The notes beneath the pieces were generated by a model that saw nothing but the letters and a program-made list of their open reading frames with translations, was not told the origin of the DNA and searched no databases. A DNA stretch of 64,000 nucleotides, taken from positions 1,868,501-1,932,500 of the forward strand of contig NC_084671.1 in NCBI RefSeq assembly GCF_028389875.1, written 5' to 3'. The position numbers and the translations under genes were made by a program. Source of the DNA: Rhea pennata. Its lineage: Eukaryota; Chordata; Aves; Rheiformes; Rheidae. Shown here in pieces: positions 38,241 through 50,655 of this stretch; within the stretch, counting starts at the first letter, position 1; each line of letters starts with the position of its first letter.

Positions 38241-38389
38241 GAGCAGCCGAAGGATTGCTTCACGTATCCTTCAGCAATTCCTGTATTTATACAAAACAAA
38301 TTTGTTGTTTGCTCTTTTTTTGCAAGAGCTGCCGTTACTGACTCATGCTGAGTTTGTGATCTGCAACTAAATTATACCGGAATTGATGA

Positions 38390-38880
38390 TCGTCGGGGCG
38401 GGACTGCGTGGCAGGGGCACGCTGCGAGGCTGCTGCAGTGTAACTACCCGTGCCGCGCGGCGTGGTTAGAGGGACGATCGCCTGTGAATCGGGAAACCGC
38501 GGTCTTGTTCCAGGTTTCCAGCTTTGCTGCTGATCCCGCCTGAGTCACGTCCCCTTGCCGCCCGCCGTTTCCTCCCCGTAGCCTGCCTGCATCCTCAGCC
38601 CGGAGCTCTTCGGGACAGCGCTTCTGGCCGTGTGCTTGTCCGTGCCTGGCGCCCGGGAGCCCCGAGGTCTGTTGAGCCCCTGGGCACAGCTGTAACGCAA
38701 ATAACGCCTGGGTCCGTGCTTTTCCAGTGAGGAGCACACTTCCCCTTGCGTGCCGAGAGCCCCGATGCCTCGCTCGTGAGCAACGCCTCTCCGCGGCGCC
38801 GAGACGCGCGAGGTGCCCGGCGGTGACCAGAGCCTGCGGCAGGTCCGCACGCGCAGCCGCCTCACGTATGGAGGATGCGC
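38390..38880. promoter_or_regulatory. Orphan CpG island 2
   Basis: CpG-dense block beginning with an Sp1-type GGGGCGGGAC at 38395. Reading frames are open in several directions and none resembles a known protein. With the 39.3-39.9 kb island it forms a 1.5-kb CpG-rich cluster. Confidence 0.5.
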
Positions 38881-39068
38881 GCTTGCAAATAGCTGCATTT
38901 TAAATGCGTAGTGAATTTGAATTTAACAAGCGTCCTTATTAATTCAGTATCAACAGACTATTAAAAACAGCTTTATTGGAGGTTAACAGATGGAAAAGGG
39001 AGTGACATAGTGACACTGCCGCTTAAACACACAAGCACTGTGTGTGTGGGGGGGGGTGAGCTCCGCGA

Positions 39069-39076
39069 TCACGTGA
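39069..39076. promoter_or_regulatory. Palindromic E-box TCACGTGA (MITF/TFE/USF type)
   Basis: Exact octamer TCACGTGA, the preferred site of MiT/TFE and USF bHLH-zip factors. A second identical octamer lies 186 bases downstream, next to CpG island 3. Confidence 0.4.
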
Positions 39077-39254
39077 AAACCACTCTTGTTTGCCAAGGAA
39101 AGACTCTCAACAGGAAAATGACCTTGCAGCTCTGCCCTTCTGCTGCTTAACCTCACTGCTGTGCTGTCACGCAGGGAGGAGCAGAGGAAGGACTGTCCGT
39201 CCCGTCCGGCCCTGCGCCTCCTGAGTGCACGTGTTTCTGGCAGGAGGGCGCTTT

Positions 39255-39262
39255 TCACGTGA
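39255..39262. promoter_or_regulatory. Palindromic E-box TCACGTGA, second copy
   Basis: The same octamer as at 39069, about 80 bases before an NRF1 consensus site in CpG island 3. Pairing with the first copy makes chance less likely. Confidence 0.4.
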
Positions 39263-39289
39263 AATCCATTGCTGTCCGGTTAAATCTGA

Positions 39290-39890
39290 CATCAAGGAAA
39301 GACGCGGAGGCAAGGAGCGGCGGGCGGTGCCAGCGCCGCGCGCACGCGCGCTCCCTCGGCGCCGGCGCGGCCCGCCTCGGCGGCTGGCCTAGCGGCGAGG
39401 GGGCAGTTGTGCGTGCGCCCTCGGGACGGGGAAGATGTGGAGAGAGGTGACGTTTCCAGTGGAAACTCTTACTGGCTGAAGAGCTTAGACGAGCGCGGGC
39501 TGCGTGCGAGCGGCGGTCGGTGATCCGGGGGCGAGGCGCGACTGCGCTTCCCCGGCGGAGCCTTCCCTCTGCGTTTTAGCGCTAGCGGCCGCAGAGCAGC
39601 GGCCGAGCGACCCGCTCCGACGACCTGCGGGCGTGCTCGTCTCCTCTGCAAAAGCCCGGCATCGCTCCGGTCCCTCCGCAGCAAGGGCCCAACCGCAGGG
39701 CCCTCGTTTCGCCGCGGGGCAGCTGCTCACGCGCACGCTTCCGCCGGCGGAGCGGCCTCCCCGCCGAGGGCCTGCTTGGGGGGTGAGGAGGGATTTCCGT
39801 GGTATTCGGTATTTCCGTGGCCGCAGTGCAGCCAGCTGACTGTGCTGGCCAGCGAGCCCTTCCCCTCGCCAGGAGCGCAGGTTCGTGCTC
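39290..39890. promoter_or_regulatory. Orphan CpG island 3 with NRF1 site, promoter-like
   Basis: This is a 600-base, very CpG-dense island. It contains CGCGCACGCGCG at 39339-39350, an exact match to the NRF1 consensus YGCGCAYGCGCR, and a second related TGCGTGCGCC at 39411. NRF1 sites are typical of active housekeeping-type promoters. No known protein begins here on either strand: the first ATG after the NRF1 sites on the + strand (39435) opens only a few codons. It is best read as the promoter of an unannotated non-coding transcript or of a gene whose coding exons I cannot recognise. Confidence 0.5.
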
Positions 39891-42800
39891 AACCTTAATC
39901 CGCAGATCAGCTCTGCAGTAGGTCGGAACCACTTTAATCCGCTGCAGAAAGATAACAGCCACAGTCAGCTCGGACAAACCGCTCTTTACCATAATTGTTC
40001 GCCTGCAGATTGCATATGACGCGTTGTTTACTCATCTATAAATAGTTCCTGCTGAACAGTGTTCGCAGAGCGAACCTAAAATGGGATGTTACCAAAGAGC
40101 TGTCAAAACAGCTCTCAAATTGAAATATGCATATATGGATTAGCTCTGCTGCCAGTCCCCTTAAATTATAGCTTACACACCGGCAATTTTTGGTAAATAC
40201 TCTGATGTATTTCTTTATGCACAGGCGTTGGAGCAGCAAGACCTACATTAGTACTACATGCAGGTGCTTTCTCCTCAGCCTGGTCTGCGCTTTCAGAGTG
40301 CTCCATCAAGACAGCCCATGGCCTCAGCACCTGATGTCCTGTAAGAACGGCTGTACTGGATCGTGCCGAAGGTCCACCTGGCACTCTGCTGCCCCCAATA
40401 GCAGATGTTCGGAGGAGAGCACAAGAAACACAGAAGAGTATGAAACCTTCTTGAGGCTCAGGTCATGTCTAGTGAAAAATCTTTGTATCTTGTGGTCTGT
40501 CTTGTTTCTGTGAAGATGCCCTCCTGTGAAGAAGAGGTCTCTAGACTGGCTGTAAGTGCTTGCGTCTCACCCCACCCCTTTTCTGGTGTGGCCATCTCAT
40601 GTGCGGTCCCACATGCTCTAACAGAGGAGCAATTGCAAGTGTGGGCTCTGGCACGGCTGACACGCCGTGGGTTTGTGGGCATTGTAGGGGCCACCTCCAA
40701 GGACCGTGTGGCTCCAGTCCCCCATGCACTACAGGGAAGGACCAGTTAGTTACCCCAAGAGCTTCCCAGGGAACAGCTGTGCTGGTGCTCTTGTCTTTTT
40801 TTGAAAAATGAATATTTTTCTTGAGTTTCCTCTCTCTGAAATTGATAGGCAACAACATGCTGGGAGGCAAGCCTCGTCGATTCCTTGCAGAATCTTACCA
40901 AATCCTCTCTGCGGGGATTTTTTCTTCTCTGCTTCGTGTCAGATGTGCTGGGATGTGTGACGCAGTGCGCTCTACTGTAATGCCACCTAACGAGCAGGTT
41001 TCTCCACCCCCCGCCTCCGTCCCCCAGTTCTCCAACTTCTGCAGTATCTCAGCTGTGGGAAATGGAAGGCTGACCTCCCCACTTGATGGAAACCTTTCAT
41101 TTTGGTTTTTCTAGTGGCTGCATATCCAGAAGGCCAAGCTAATTTCAGTTTTGTGACAGTACCTCCCCCAATCCCGTCAGCTACCACTTCAAACATACAC
41201 TGATTTTTTACAGTTTGCTCACCAAACTCGCCTGTATATATGCTTAATCAAAAGAGTTGACACGAGTGGTCTAGTGTGGTTGCAGCGCACACCTAGGCAC
41301 AACTCGCCTAGTCCCAAGGAATGTTTGCTGAAAAAGGTTTCGAATTTGGAGGACCACGCTGCCAGGGCCTGGTTTTGCTCGCCGCGTTTGCGTGAGTAGT
41401 TGCGATGGAGGCTGAATGCTCTGATAGCTGTGATAGCGTTTTCTTTTTTCTTTTTTTTCCAGGTATGCAATACCTAAGCTAATGGAGCCTGAAGTGGCCC
41501 TTGAGAACCATGTTTAGCCCAGCCCTGCCTGACTCCTGTGCAGGGCGCTCGACAGCAGTGCAACTAGCTGGGGACTCACGGGCCAGAGCAGCAGAGAAGG
41601 GAGAGCAGAGAAGACCCTTTACGGTCCCTGCCCCTTCCCCTGGCCGCATGAACTCCGGCTCTTCAGCATACCAGAGCGGAGCTGTGACAACGCTGCAGAA
41701 TTTGAATGTGCTGCCTTCAGCCCCTATAAGGAGACCCTTTAATTCATGCAGGAAAGCGGTAGACAGGCTTTTTTTTTGGCCAGAATTCCTGTATGTTATT
41801 CCAGAATGAAGTGGCAGAGATACATATTGGATCTGAGCGAAGGAGATTTGCTGTAGTCCCTCAAATGGTGCACTTCAAAAGGGGACATCTTGCAGGCGTT
41901 TATGAGCATCTTACACAAATGCTTTGATAAAAACATTACAGTTCAGCAATGCTGTGCAGACTGCCCTGAACCTGCTTTGTATTTTGAGCCTGGGTTGGGA
42001 AAGAGTGCCAGTTAACAGACTTCCAAACACAGTATAGCTGAGAAGCTACACAAAATCTTGAAAAACACTCTAGTAGGATTACAGAATCCCTTGAGGCAAG
42101 CCATGAAAAGTTGACAGAGCTTTAGCTGGGCTTGGTGGTGGCTGCCCAGCACAGGAGCAGTACTGATTCTCATGGAGAAATAGGAAATTTGAACTAGGAG
42201 CAGGGAGCCCATCTCCCTGCTACTATTCCTTAGTAGCAAATTCTCTTCTTTTATGGTCCTCCCAGTGGGCACAGCCCAGCAGTGAGTTTCCAAACGAGTG
42301 TCTGCATCAGTGGACTGTCCTGCCCTTTTGGGGGCTGTGGATGCTCAGCACTTTGAAGAATTCAACTCTAAGTGTTTAGGTCTGGAAGGGAAACACATGA
42401 ATAAAGTCCCGAGTTAGAGATGGCTGTTGTGAAATTATTGCCCCTTTGCTTTTAGAAAGGGCAGTCTTACCGTGCCGGTGCACAGCGTGCAAGGAGCACT
42501 TGGAATTTGCTCTCTGCAAGGCAATATTTATTTGCCTTCATTCAGCTGATATAAAAAGACCCTGAAACTGCGGAGAAGGGAGCAGTTCCAACACCTGCTA
42601 TAAACAGCCATTCCGGAGCTATTGTCTTCTTGCAGGAACTTGTATGTTTAGTAAAATTTCCTAGGAAACAGCCTGGAGGAATAGTAACTGGGCATGTGGT
42701 ACCTAAATATAAGAACTTAAAATGAGTCTCATGCCAAAAAATAGATAACGTAACGTACTGACGCTACTGATAGCCAGAAGGATTCATGCCTGCCAAAAAT

Positions 42801-44705
42801 AACTTTGCTAAACTAAAGTCGCTGCGAAATGATACTAACAGGAATAATTGTACACCTTAACAGACCCTCTGTGCCAAGTTTCAGGCTCATCCATTTAAAC
42901 AGTAGGCTACTGAAAATAAGACTTTGCCATGAACACAATGGAAACATTCTTGGCCAGAATATTGCACAGTATCATTCTTCAGTGTTTGTTACCTCCAGCC
43001 GGAGTGCTTCAGGTTACGACCGATCCTGTCAGAGCCAGGAGAAAAGCAGTAGCAGCGTTTTTATCAGCCCTGAGAAAGGGTATCTCCGAAGGAGCACGGA
43101 GAGAGGGCTCGTAGTGCAGCAGGTGAGGTTCTGTCTGCGTCCTGAACCACGGCTCTGCCAAAACGCTCGTGCTAAGGAACAGCGGAAAAGCTGCAAAACC
43201 TCCTTGCAGGGGGCTCTGCCCCGTGGAGGGCCCGGGGCTTTCAGCCCCCGCTGTCCTCGCCTCCCTGCCCGGTGCTGCTGTGTCTTGCGAGTCACCGCGC
43301 CGCGTCCTGGGAGAGGCGCGTGCACTGCTGCGGCGGGCGTGAGGGGCGTTAGCCAGAATCCAGGTCCTTTGGATTTATGTCCAACCACTAAAGCGAAGAG
43401 CTGCCTCGAATCTGGAAGTGTACCTCAGAAGTCCCTGTATGAAGGGAGACATTCAGCTCCAGCTTCAAAATCCCCCAAATGCTCCGAATCTGGGATCTTC
43501 AGTTCTGCAGCTACTGTGTATAAGGATAGCCTGGGCCACTGCTGTCATGTTAATTTATTTTAGGAGCTGGGAGGCAGGGTAAGAATTTAAACAACTGTGA
43601 TAATGTTGTGAATCGGGCCTGTGTTTGTAAGGCATTTTATATTCTTTTCTTCCTAAAAAAGTAAATTCTGGTATTTAAATGCAATGATATTTCAGCACTG
43701 CAGACTTGCAGGTTTTCTTCGTTTTGCATGCCTAGACAAACCATGTACAGATGTACAAGAACTAGGACCTTTTTCAGAAAAATCTTAAGCAACTAAATTT
43801 TATGCAAGAGTTCATACTCTTGCCCAACAGGACAGCTTCTTATTGCAAACACCTTCCTAGAACTCCTGTCATGCCAAGTTGCATGAAGGACTTGGTAAGG
43901 AAATTTTCAGTAAATACCAGTATGGAATCAAATTCCTTGTTTATTTCCCATGAACTCAACTTTTGCTTTGTCGGACTAAATGGCTTTAATTTCACCCGGG
44001 TAAGTGTGAGGCCAGTATGCTTACTGATGCCTTTTCCAGATAATCTTTGGTTGTGATCTCTGGAAGTCAGAAGACTCCTACTGAGATGCATCAGCTTCTT
44101 CCTCTCTCACTCCTGCACAGTTTCCATTGCCAGAGCATTAAGCATGCGAAACAGATTTTAGAAATATGCAATAAAACTGTAGAAGTGTTTATAGGAGTCT
44201 ACATTTTTTACAACGTTCTGGAAGCCTTTAGCTTTTCTAATATACAAAAATGAATAATTATTGCAAGCAGCATACCAGTTAAATGACAAATATTGTTTTG
44301 TATTGCAAACACGCCGTGCGTTGCAGTGTGGCTCACTGGCTCATTTACAACAGCAGTTGAACATTACAAGACATTCGCTACTCCGAGCGGGCAGAAGAAC
44401 AGCACTGCTGGCAACCTGCTCTCGTAATGGTGACCAGCTGTACCTACCAAACATTCCTGCTTGCTCTCCGGCGCTCCGGGTTTTTAACATAAGCCCTAAA
44501 ATGCTGAGACAGCCAAATCTGCACGGGGCCTTTCAGTGAACTTCGCTTAACCTTTCGCAGTCGCTCCCTGCCACGTCTAACCTCTCTCTGCGTTGGCCAT
44601 CATCCAGAAAAAGGAGGCTAATTCTTTTTATCGCACCCCTCTAATAAAGGATTTCCTTGTGAGAGGGCGATGGTAGGGGGCAGGTTGAATTTATTGCTCG
44701 AGCTG
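39891..44705. other. Intergenic, moderate GC, no gene recognised
   Basis: The segment includes a TATA-like TATAAATA near 40037, a dioxin-response-type core TTGCGTGAG at 41388 and a CpG-rich patch at about 43120-43350. An open frame of 244 codons (42829-43563, +) resembles no family I know; it spans the CpG-rich patch and is overlapped by an open frame on the opposite strand, so I do not call it a gene. Confidence 0.55.
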
Positions 44706-44709
44706 TGAA

Positions 44710-45490
44710 ATCGTCTTCTTCACAGCAGCGGGAGATGGCTTGCTCTGCCACCGAGCGATGCTCGTGCAGCCGGATGCGCTCTGCGGAGCGCGCGGAGGGC
44801 GCGTGCTCGGGCACGGGGCGCTGCGCCGCGCGGGCGGCACCTAGCAGCTTTGTCGGGGGCTGCTTGGGCGTCCAAGCAGCGGAAGGGAGAAGAAGTCTGC
44901 AGGCAGAGGGTTGCTTAAAAGCGACGCGGTCTAATGCCATTACGCTAATGCTGGAGTCAGCAGCGGATGCTGACCAAGCGCCGGACGCAAACAGCGCTCG
45001 CTGGCCCAGCAAACGCGTCCCGCGGCTCTTGTGCGTCTCGCGGCAGAGCAGCGGCTCCCGGGGGCAGCCCTAAGGAGGTGGCTTCTGCGCACACCAAGGG
45101 ACAGCGAAGCACTAGCATCAGTGTTGGTCTTCCTTCGGGAAGCGTTTTTAGCACCACCCCAGATTTGGTCGTTATTCAGCCAAAGAGAAGGGGTCAGGCC
45201 TCTACTGCTCGCGACCGGAGAAGGCGAAGAGGAGAGCGGGCGCATCGCTCCAAAGTGGTCCCGTTGCTCCTCTCTGCTGCTGGTTGGGGGGCAGCAGCGT
45301 TAGACAGCAGGCGCAGAGGTGGCCGGCCGAGCCGAGCCGCCGCCGCCGCCGCCGCGCAGGCCTGACCGCCGCCGGGGAGCACCGCGGCGGAGGGGCGCGC
45401 GGGTCCCTCCCGCGGGCGCTGCCGCCGGGCCGCCCCTCTGCTGCTGGGCGTGCGCTCTGATCCCGGGGCTGCTAAGTCCCTGCTGGTGAG
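44710..45490. promoter_or_regulatory. Orphan CpG island 4, possible promoter with 5' splice site
   Basis: About 780 bases of dense CpG, with a (GCC) run near 45339-45357 and a consensus-like donor CTG|GTGAGC at 45486, at the island's right edge on the + strand. This is the layout of a CpG-island promoter with a first exon and donor. No family is recognised in the many overlapping frames, so a non-coding RNA first exon is as likely as a coding one. Confidence 0.4.
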
Positions 45491-48400
45491 CTTAGAGTCT
45501 ACAGGGTCCAGCTTGTGTCTGCGATCGGTAGAATTAGGCTGAGGAGGAATCTGGCCCCAAATTCTCCTGGCTGTTGGGGCCAGAATGCAAACAACTTAAT
45601 TACTGGCAGCAGCAAAGGGCTCCAAAAGCCCGAGCCAAGGCTCTTGCTTCAGGCTTGCTAGATACCACGCGACGCTCATCCGCCCTTCCCAGATGTCCAG
45701 ACGTTGTTACAACAGCTACGAGTCAGTGTGTGAGCTGTTCAGATTGTTCTGCTGATACGCAGCATCCGCCTGTCCCCACCGCGCCGCGTGTGCTGCCGCA
45801 CTGCTCAGTCAGTCCCGCTGCCACCGTCCTGCCATTTTCTAACCCTCTCGTGGTGCTGACTAACCTGGCTCTTCGCTGCAGCTTCTAAGTTAGCATTAAC
45901 AAAAATGCTAGCAAGTATCCTCCTTAGCCTGGCTGCTCTTCCCCGTGTGGTATCGGCCCATTTCTCCTCTCTCTCGCTGTCCTGCGTGCTCTCACGCACG
46001 GGGCAGTTATTTCACAGCCAGATTTTACTTCTCCCCTGCAGACTGTATGTTTTACTAAGAGCTTCCCATGAGGGGCTCTGTCAAAAGCTGCTAGAGCGCT
46101 AAATAAATGATTTTCACTGATTACTTCACACTTCAAAAATACATTAACAGTTTAAGAAAGCACGACGAGATGTAGAAATGCCACAACAGGTCGTTCCTAT
46201 CCGCGAGCTTCCCTCTGCAGGGACTGTGGCCTGCTGCTCCGAGCCTAGGAAGGGAGCTTGGAGGCAACGCCGGACACAAAGCCTAGAGAGGACAGTGACG
46301 AGGTGCAGGCTAGGGCTAGGGCCGGCGAAGCCGAGGCGGTCAGCGCCACGGCCAGGAGCACAGCGCGCCCGGTGAACCTGCCCCGGGTGTCATCGGAGGG
46401 GCGACGGAGGGGGAGCGTGCCAGGGGCTCGGCTGGGCATGTCGGCGTCGGGGAGAAGCACCGTCAGCAAGCTGGGGGTGCAGGATACTGCCGTCCCCGAT
46501 GGACAGGGAGAAATAAAGAGGGAGCTTCCTCGATGCCACGAATGGCTGAAGTTCTCATCACCTCCAGCGTCTCCTACACCGGACAGCTCTAGGATACAAA
46601 TGTGCCGAGCTCAGTCATGGCTCTGGTGGGACGGGGCATCAAAGCACCACACTCCTGCTTCAGGGACAAGTTTGCAGCTCCTCTGGCCTGGCTTGGAAGT
46701 GAAACACAAGCGTCAGCTACTCCTGTGAGTCCCGTGCTCTTTAGGTTTGTGTCCCAAGCATCTGGTAGGCTTTTTTTGTTTGTTTTTCCCCACTTGCACA
46801 TGTTTTAGTCATATTTCTGCTGTGCGCTAAGCTGAGCCAGAGCTCCAGGCCGCAGATGATGCTGAGGCGAGCAACAGCATTCGGCAGGAAGCGAGTCTAG
46901 CCGGAGAGAGCCGCAGCGCTTGCTCTGGGAGGGAAGACGGGAGGAATGAATATTTGCCCCCTGGCATCAATTTCCTGCGTTTTCCAAAACGCATCTGGAA
47001 GGTGCCCAGGACCACAGATGTATGTATGTGGGCCTGGCACCCTCCTTGCAGGGACAGGAGGGGAAGCAGTCCGTCGACTTGTAATAGACCTTCTTCCCTC
47101 ACCCTGGTCTCTGTCTCCCTCAAAAATTGCTGGAATTATCACTTTGCTAGAGATAGCCTCTTCTCCAGAAATACTAATTCATTATTAAATTTCATGCACC
47201 ACGTGGGCTCGTGTGGCAAAACGCAGATTCTGCCTTGCAAGAGTGAGTGCAGCAAGCGGCGGGGCGAGGGTGTGCGCGGGTGACGGGCCTGCCTCAGCAC
47301 CCGCGGCAGGCAGGCAGCGAGCAGCCCCCCCACCAGCGCTCACAAACCTCGCCGGCTTCTCAGGGCACCTCCGAACCGCTTGGCCTTTCAACGATAGTGA
47401 ATTTGAACGATGTCCCCTGTGAGTCTGATGCATGGTGGTTCAGAGCCACGTCCGCTGCTGACGTCCTTCGGGAGAGGCTGGTGGGTTAGAAGACAGGAAC
47501 AGAATTCAGTCGTGTTACTGAACTGCTGCTCGAGGCTGGGTAGTTTCAATGATAACAGCAACCTTGATTTCTTTTAAATAGTGTGCTACCTAGGAATGAA
47601 ATTTTGCTGTGAATTTTGCATAAATGGATTTTTAAGCCTCAGACTAGTTTTGCATCTGTTGTAAGTTTTGCTTCAGCACGAGCTGCTTCAGCAGGCTGCT
47701 GCGGTGCCGGGTGGCCTTGCTGGGTAGTAATCTGGGTGGCTGCTGTCTGAGTTATGCTTGTACAGCTTCAGGAGACAAATCTGTGTGTTGTGTTAACGAG
47801 AGGAGTTCAAAGCAAGTGCAGAATCTGCGTTTGAGACAGTGTGTTGGATTATGTCCAATCAATTTAGTATTTCAATAGGTAGCATCTGCATTGTATTCTA
47901 TCAGCAAGCAGCAGCTTGTACATGAGGTTTCTAATGAAATACCACACTGTCTTGGCCCTTGTAGATCAAAGACGTTTTGGCTCCTTCTCAAATGTTTCTT
48001 GTGTTCCTTTCACGGCAAATGAGCAGAAGAACATTGTCCCTCTCAGCGCGCAGTGAGATCCGTCCTGCTTGGGCGAATGTCAGCTGAAGAAGGTTGACTT
48101 CTTAATCAGAACTGAAATGAAACTTCTCAGTCTGTATTTTTACTTCCCTTCTCATGAAACTTATTCAAGAAAGACTCGTCTCTGTCACTTCACAGACTGT
48201 TTGCAGTTATTGGTTCGGGTTATTGAAATACTTTATTTGAATAGTTATGCAATCAAATTTCAGCCTACGGCTTAGTTCAGCCACAGTCACCTTCTAGGAG
48301 CACTGAAGCTGCTCTAGCCTGGTCTAGGAGGCACTAGTTAGAGCTCCTCCAGCACTGAAGTAAAAGGGTCTGGCCCCTTTTTAGTGGGAAAGGGAGGCTG

Positions 48401-48915
48401 TGCAAAGGCACAAGGCTGCTGGAGTGAGGGGAAACGTATCCCTGTGCCAGATCCATGTGGGCCTGTCTGATAGCTCTGGACACCTCTCCATTTCCCCGGA
48501 GCAGTTCCAACCCCGATCCAGCCGTCTCACCCTGCACACAAACTGATGGGTACAAAGGCCGCAAGACTCCCAACGCCAGCAGCTTCCTGCATCACCAAGT
48601 GAGATTTGTTACTGGTTTCTCCAGTTCTCATGTAGGGTCATGTCAGAAAGGTATTTAAATCTCACCGGTTTCCCTACAATTCAAGTGTACGAGTGAAGTT
48701 AAAGAGATGCTAAGTGCTCTCCTAATACAAGGCTCTAGCACTGGTTTTGTTTTCCTTTTTGTTTTAAGTCGTGCACTGTTAGAGCGTGAATAATGTGACT
48801 GAGTTTATTCAGCCATCTTCTCTGCAAAGTGTCCTGTGGACTGAGGTGGGTAAAGCAAAGGTAGCCATAGCTATTGCATTAAATATGGTGCTCAGAAAAT
48901 CCTGGCTGTTGAACA
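45491..48915. other. Intergenic GC-rich, small CpG clusters
   Basis: CpG clusters occur at about 46200-46460 and 47200-47400. No recognisable gene or transposon. Confidence 0.5.
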
Positions 48916-49180
48916 GCGGAAAATGGCCCGCAGCAGGCTGCGCTTCCTCCAGACGACCCCCCAGCAGACGCCGGCTCTGACGGACGAAGAAGGGACCCAC
49001 GCGGTCGTCTTCGCTCCTAACCCTCGGGCTGCCCGCGGCTCGTCGGTGCGCGGGAGCCTGTGCCGGCTCCGCGGCGGCGGCGGCAGAAACCGCCCGCGGA
49101 GGGGGCAGCCGCGGCCAGGCTGGCGCCCGAGCTGGGCTGTCCGGCCCGGCCTGTCTGAACTTCGCGCTGCAAATCGAATT
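48915..49180. promoter_or_regulatory. Orphan CpG island 5
   Basis: Short dense CpG block with a (CGG) run near 49071. It coincides with an 86-codon open frame starting at an ATG in good Kozak context (AAAATGG) at 48923 and ending at 49183. The peptide is Arg/Pro/Gly-rich and matches no family I know. Confidence 0.4.
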
Positions 49181-50085
49181 TAACGTTCTCTTTTTTCAAA
49201 AAAGCGAGCAAACAAAAAGGCAAGGGTTGTTTTTCTTTTGTTGTAACTGCTGGTTTTAATCCAGTTTTTCTACGCTATTTGTAGCGTGCTGCATTTTAGC
49301 ACTGTGGCAGGAACTGCTGGGATTCCTCTTTGCTAAGATAAAAGAGCCTATCTGCACTTTGGCATTAGCAGTCGGCCTGGGACTGGCCATTCCTGGTGTC
49401 AAAAAAGGGCTTTCTTTCATACATACGCATTTGTTTTAATTTCCTTGTGCACCAACAACATGCCAGAGCAGCAGTGTAGGTTTCTTCACGTATTATGTAA
49501 TGCCACATAACATAACGGGCTTAACTGGAGGCGAGGGGCCGCGTCTGCCCCGGCTTCCCTCCCTGAGGATGCACGCAGCTGGGGACCAGCACTTCTGAGG
49601 AAACTGGGGAATGGCCTACTTTCTGGTTCCTTTACAGGAGAACTTGCAAAAGGCAGTAGTTCTGTAGGGACGTGTAAGTGTTTGGAAATGGGAATGATTT
49701 TTGCCTCGTGACTAATTGCCTTTAACACTTTGGTATAATTCTCGCTTACTGATCAAGGGGGTTGTAATCAAATAGGCTGAAATCAGCTGCAGGATCCAGA
49801 GTGTCCAGAGACACGGAGCTTCCCTTCCCAGCGAGATGGGAATGCTTCTCTTCATCCACTTTTTGTGCAGTTAGTGGTCTGTCAAGGAAAACGGCTCCGT
49901 GTAAATGACTTGCAGTTGTGCCGCTCTCCGGATCAGAAGTTAATTTCCAAATCGTTCGTGCCCTGTTGCTGCTGTGGCTGCTCTCTTCCTCGCGGCCGGG
50001 AAGGTATTACGTGGTGAGGATTACGTGCAACCATTTTGTAACTTCTATTTTCAGAGCTGTGAAAGGCAATACCTAAACGTTAGTG
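49181..50085. other. Intergenic, nothing recognised
   Basis: No gene or repeat recognised. Confidence 0.5.
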
Positions 50086-50089
50086 ATTG

Positions 50090-50655
50090 CCATCCCTAAA
50101 ATAAACAAATGGCAGCTCCGGGGCACGTGGAGGTTCCCGGGGGAAGGCGAGCGAGCCAGGAAGGCGCAGTCGGCTTCGGCCGTGCCGGGGCCATGCCGGG
50201 AGCGGGGGCCGAAAGCGCCGCCGTTTACCTCGCCGGGAGGAACTCGCTTCTCGTGGCAGGGCCAAGGCCGTGCCGCGCCGCGGTGCTCGCCCGGGCGCCC
50301 CGGCAGCCCTGCCGGCGCTGCCCTCCGCGCCGAGTCGGGGTCTCTGCGGGGACCCGCGGAAGCAGCAGGCGGTTTGCGCTCCGCTGGCAGCGTCCGCGAG
50401 GCTCGGCGGGCCGCGCCGGCACCCCGGCGCGCCGCGCTCCGCGGCCGAGGGGCCCGCCGCCAGCCCCGCGGCTCGCGGGCGCGCCGCCGCCTGAGCTCCC
50501 CTGCCCCGCGGGGAGCCGCGGCGGGTGGACCTGCGGCGAGCAAGCTCGTGCTTCGCGCTCCCCCCCGCGCAGCCCGGCTCCCTGCGAGCGGCTCGCCTCC
50601 GCGGCTGCGCTCCCGCCGGCAGCGATAGCTGATGGCGAAGGCGGCGCGCAAGGGA
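50090..50655. promoter_or_regulatory. Orphan CpG island 6, densest in the window
   Basis: About 560 bases of extreme G+C and CpG content with abrupt edges on both sides. At least five reading frames over both strands are open for 180-220 codons, which is what such composition yields by chance. No conserved peptide is visible. The sharp edges and CpG density suggest an unmethylated promoter-like element; direction is unknown. Confidence 0.5.

Noticed and set aside
42829..43563. 244-codon open frame on the + strand
   Set aside because: No family resemblance, no clear promoter or splice context, a CpG-rich stretch in the middle and an overlapping minus-strand frame. Kept only as a note.
46258..46728. 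156-codon open frame on the + strand
   Set aside because: Starts at TTG, not ATG, and resembles nothing known; likely chance in GC-rich DNA.
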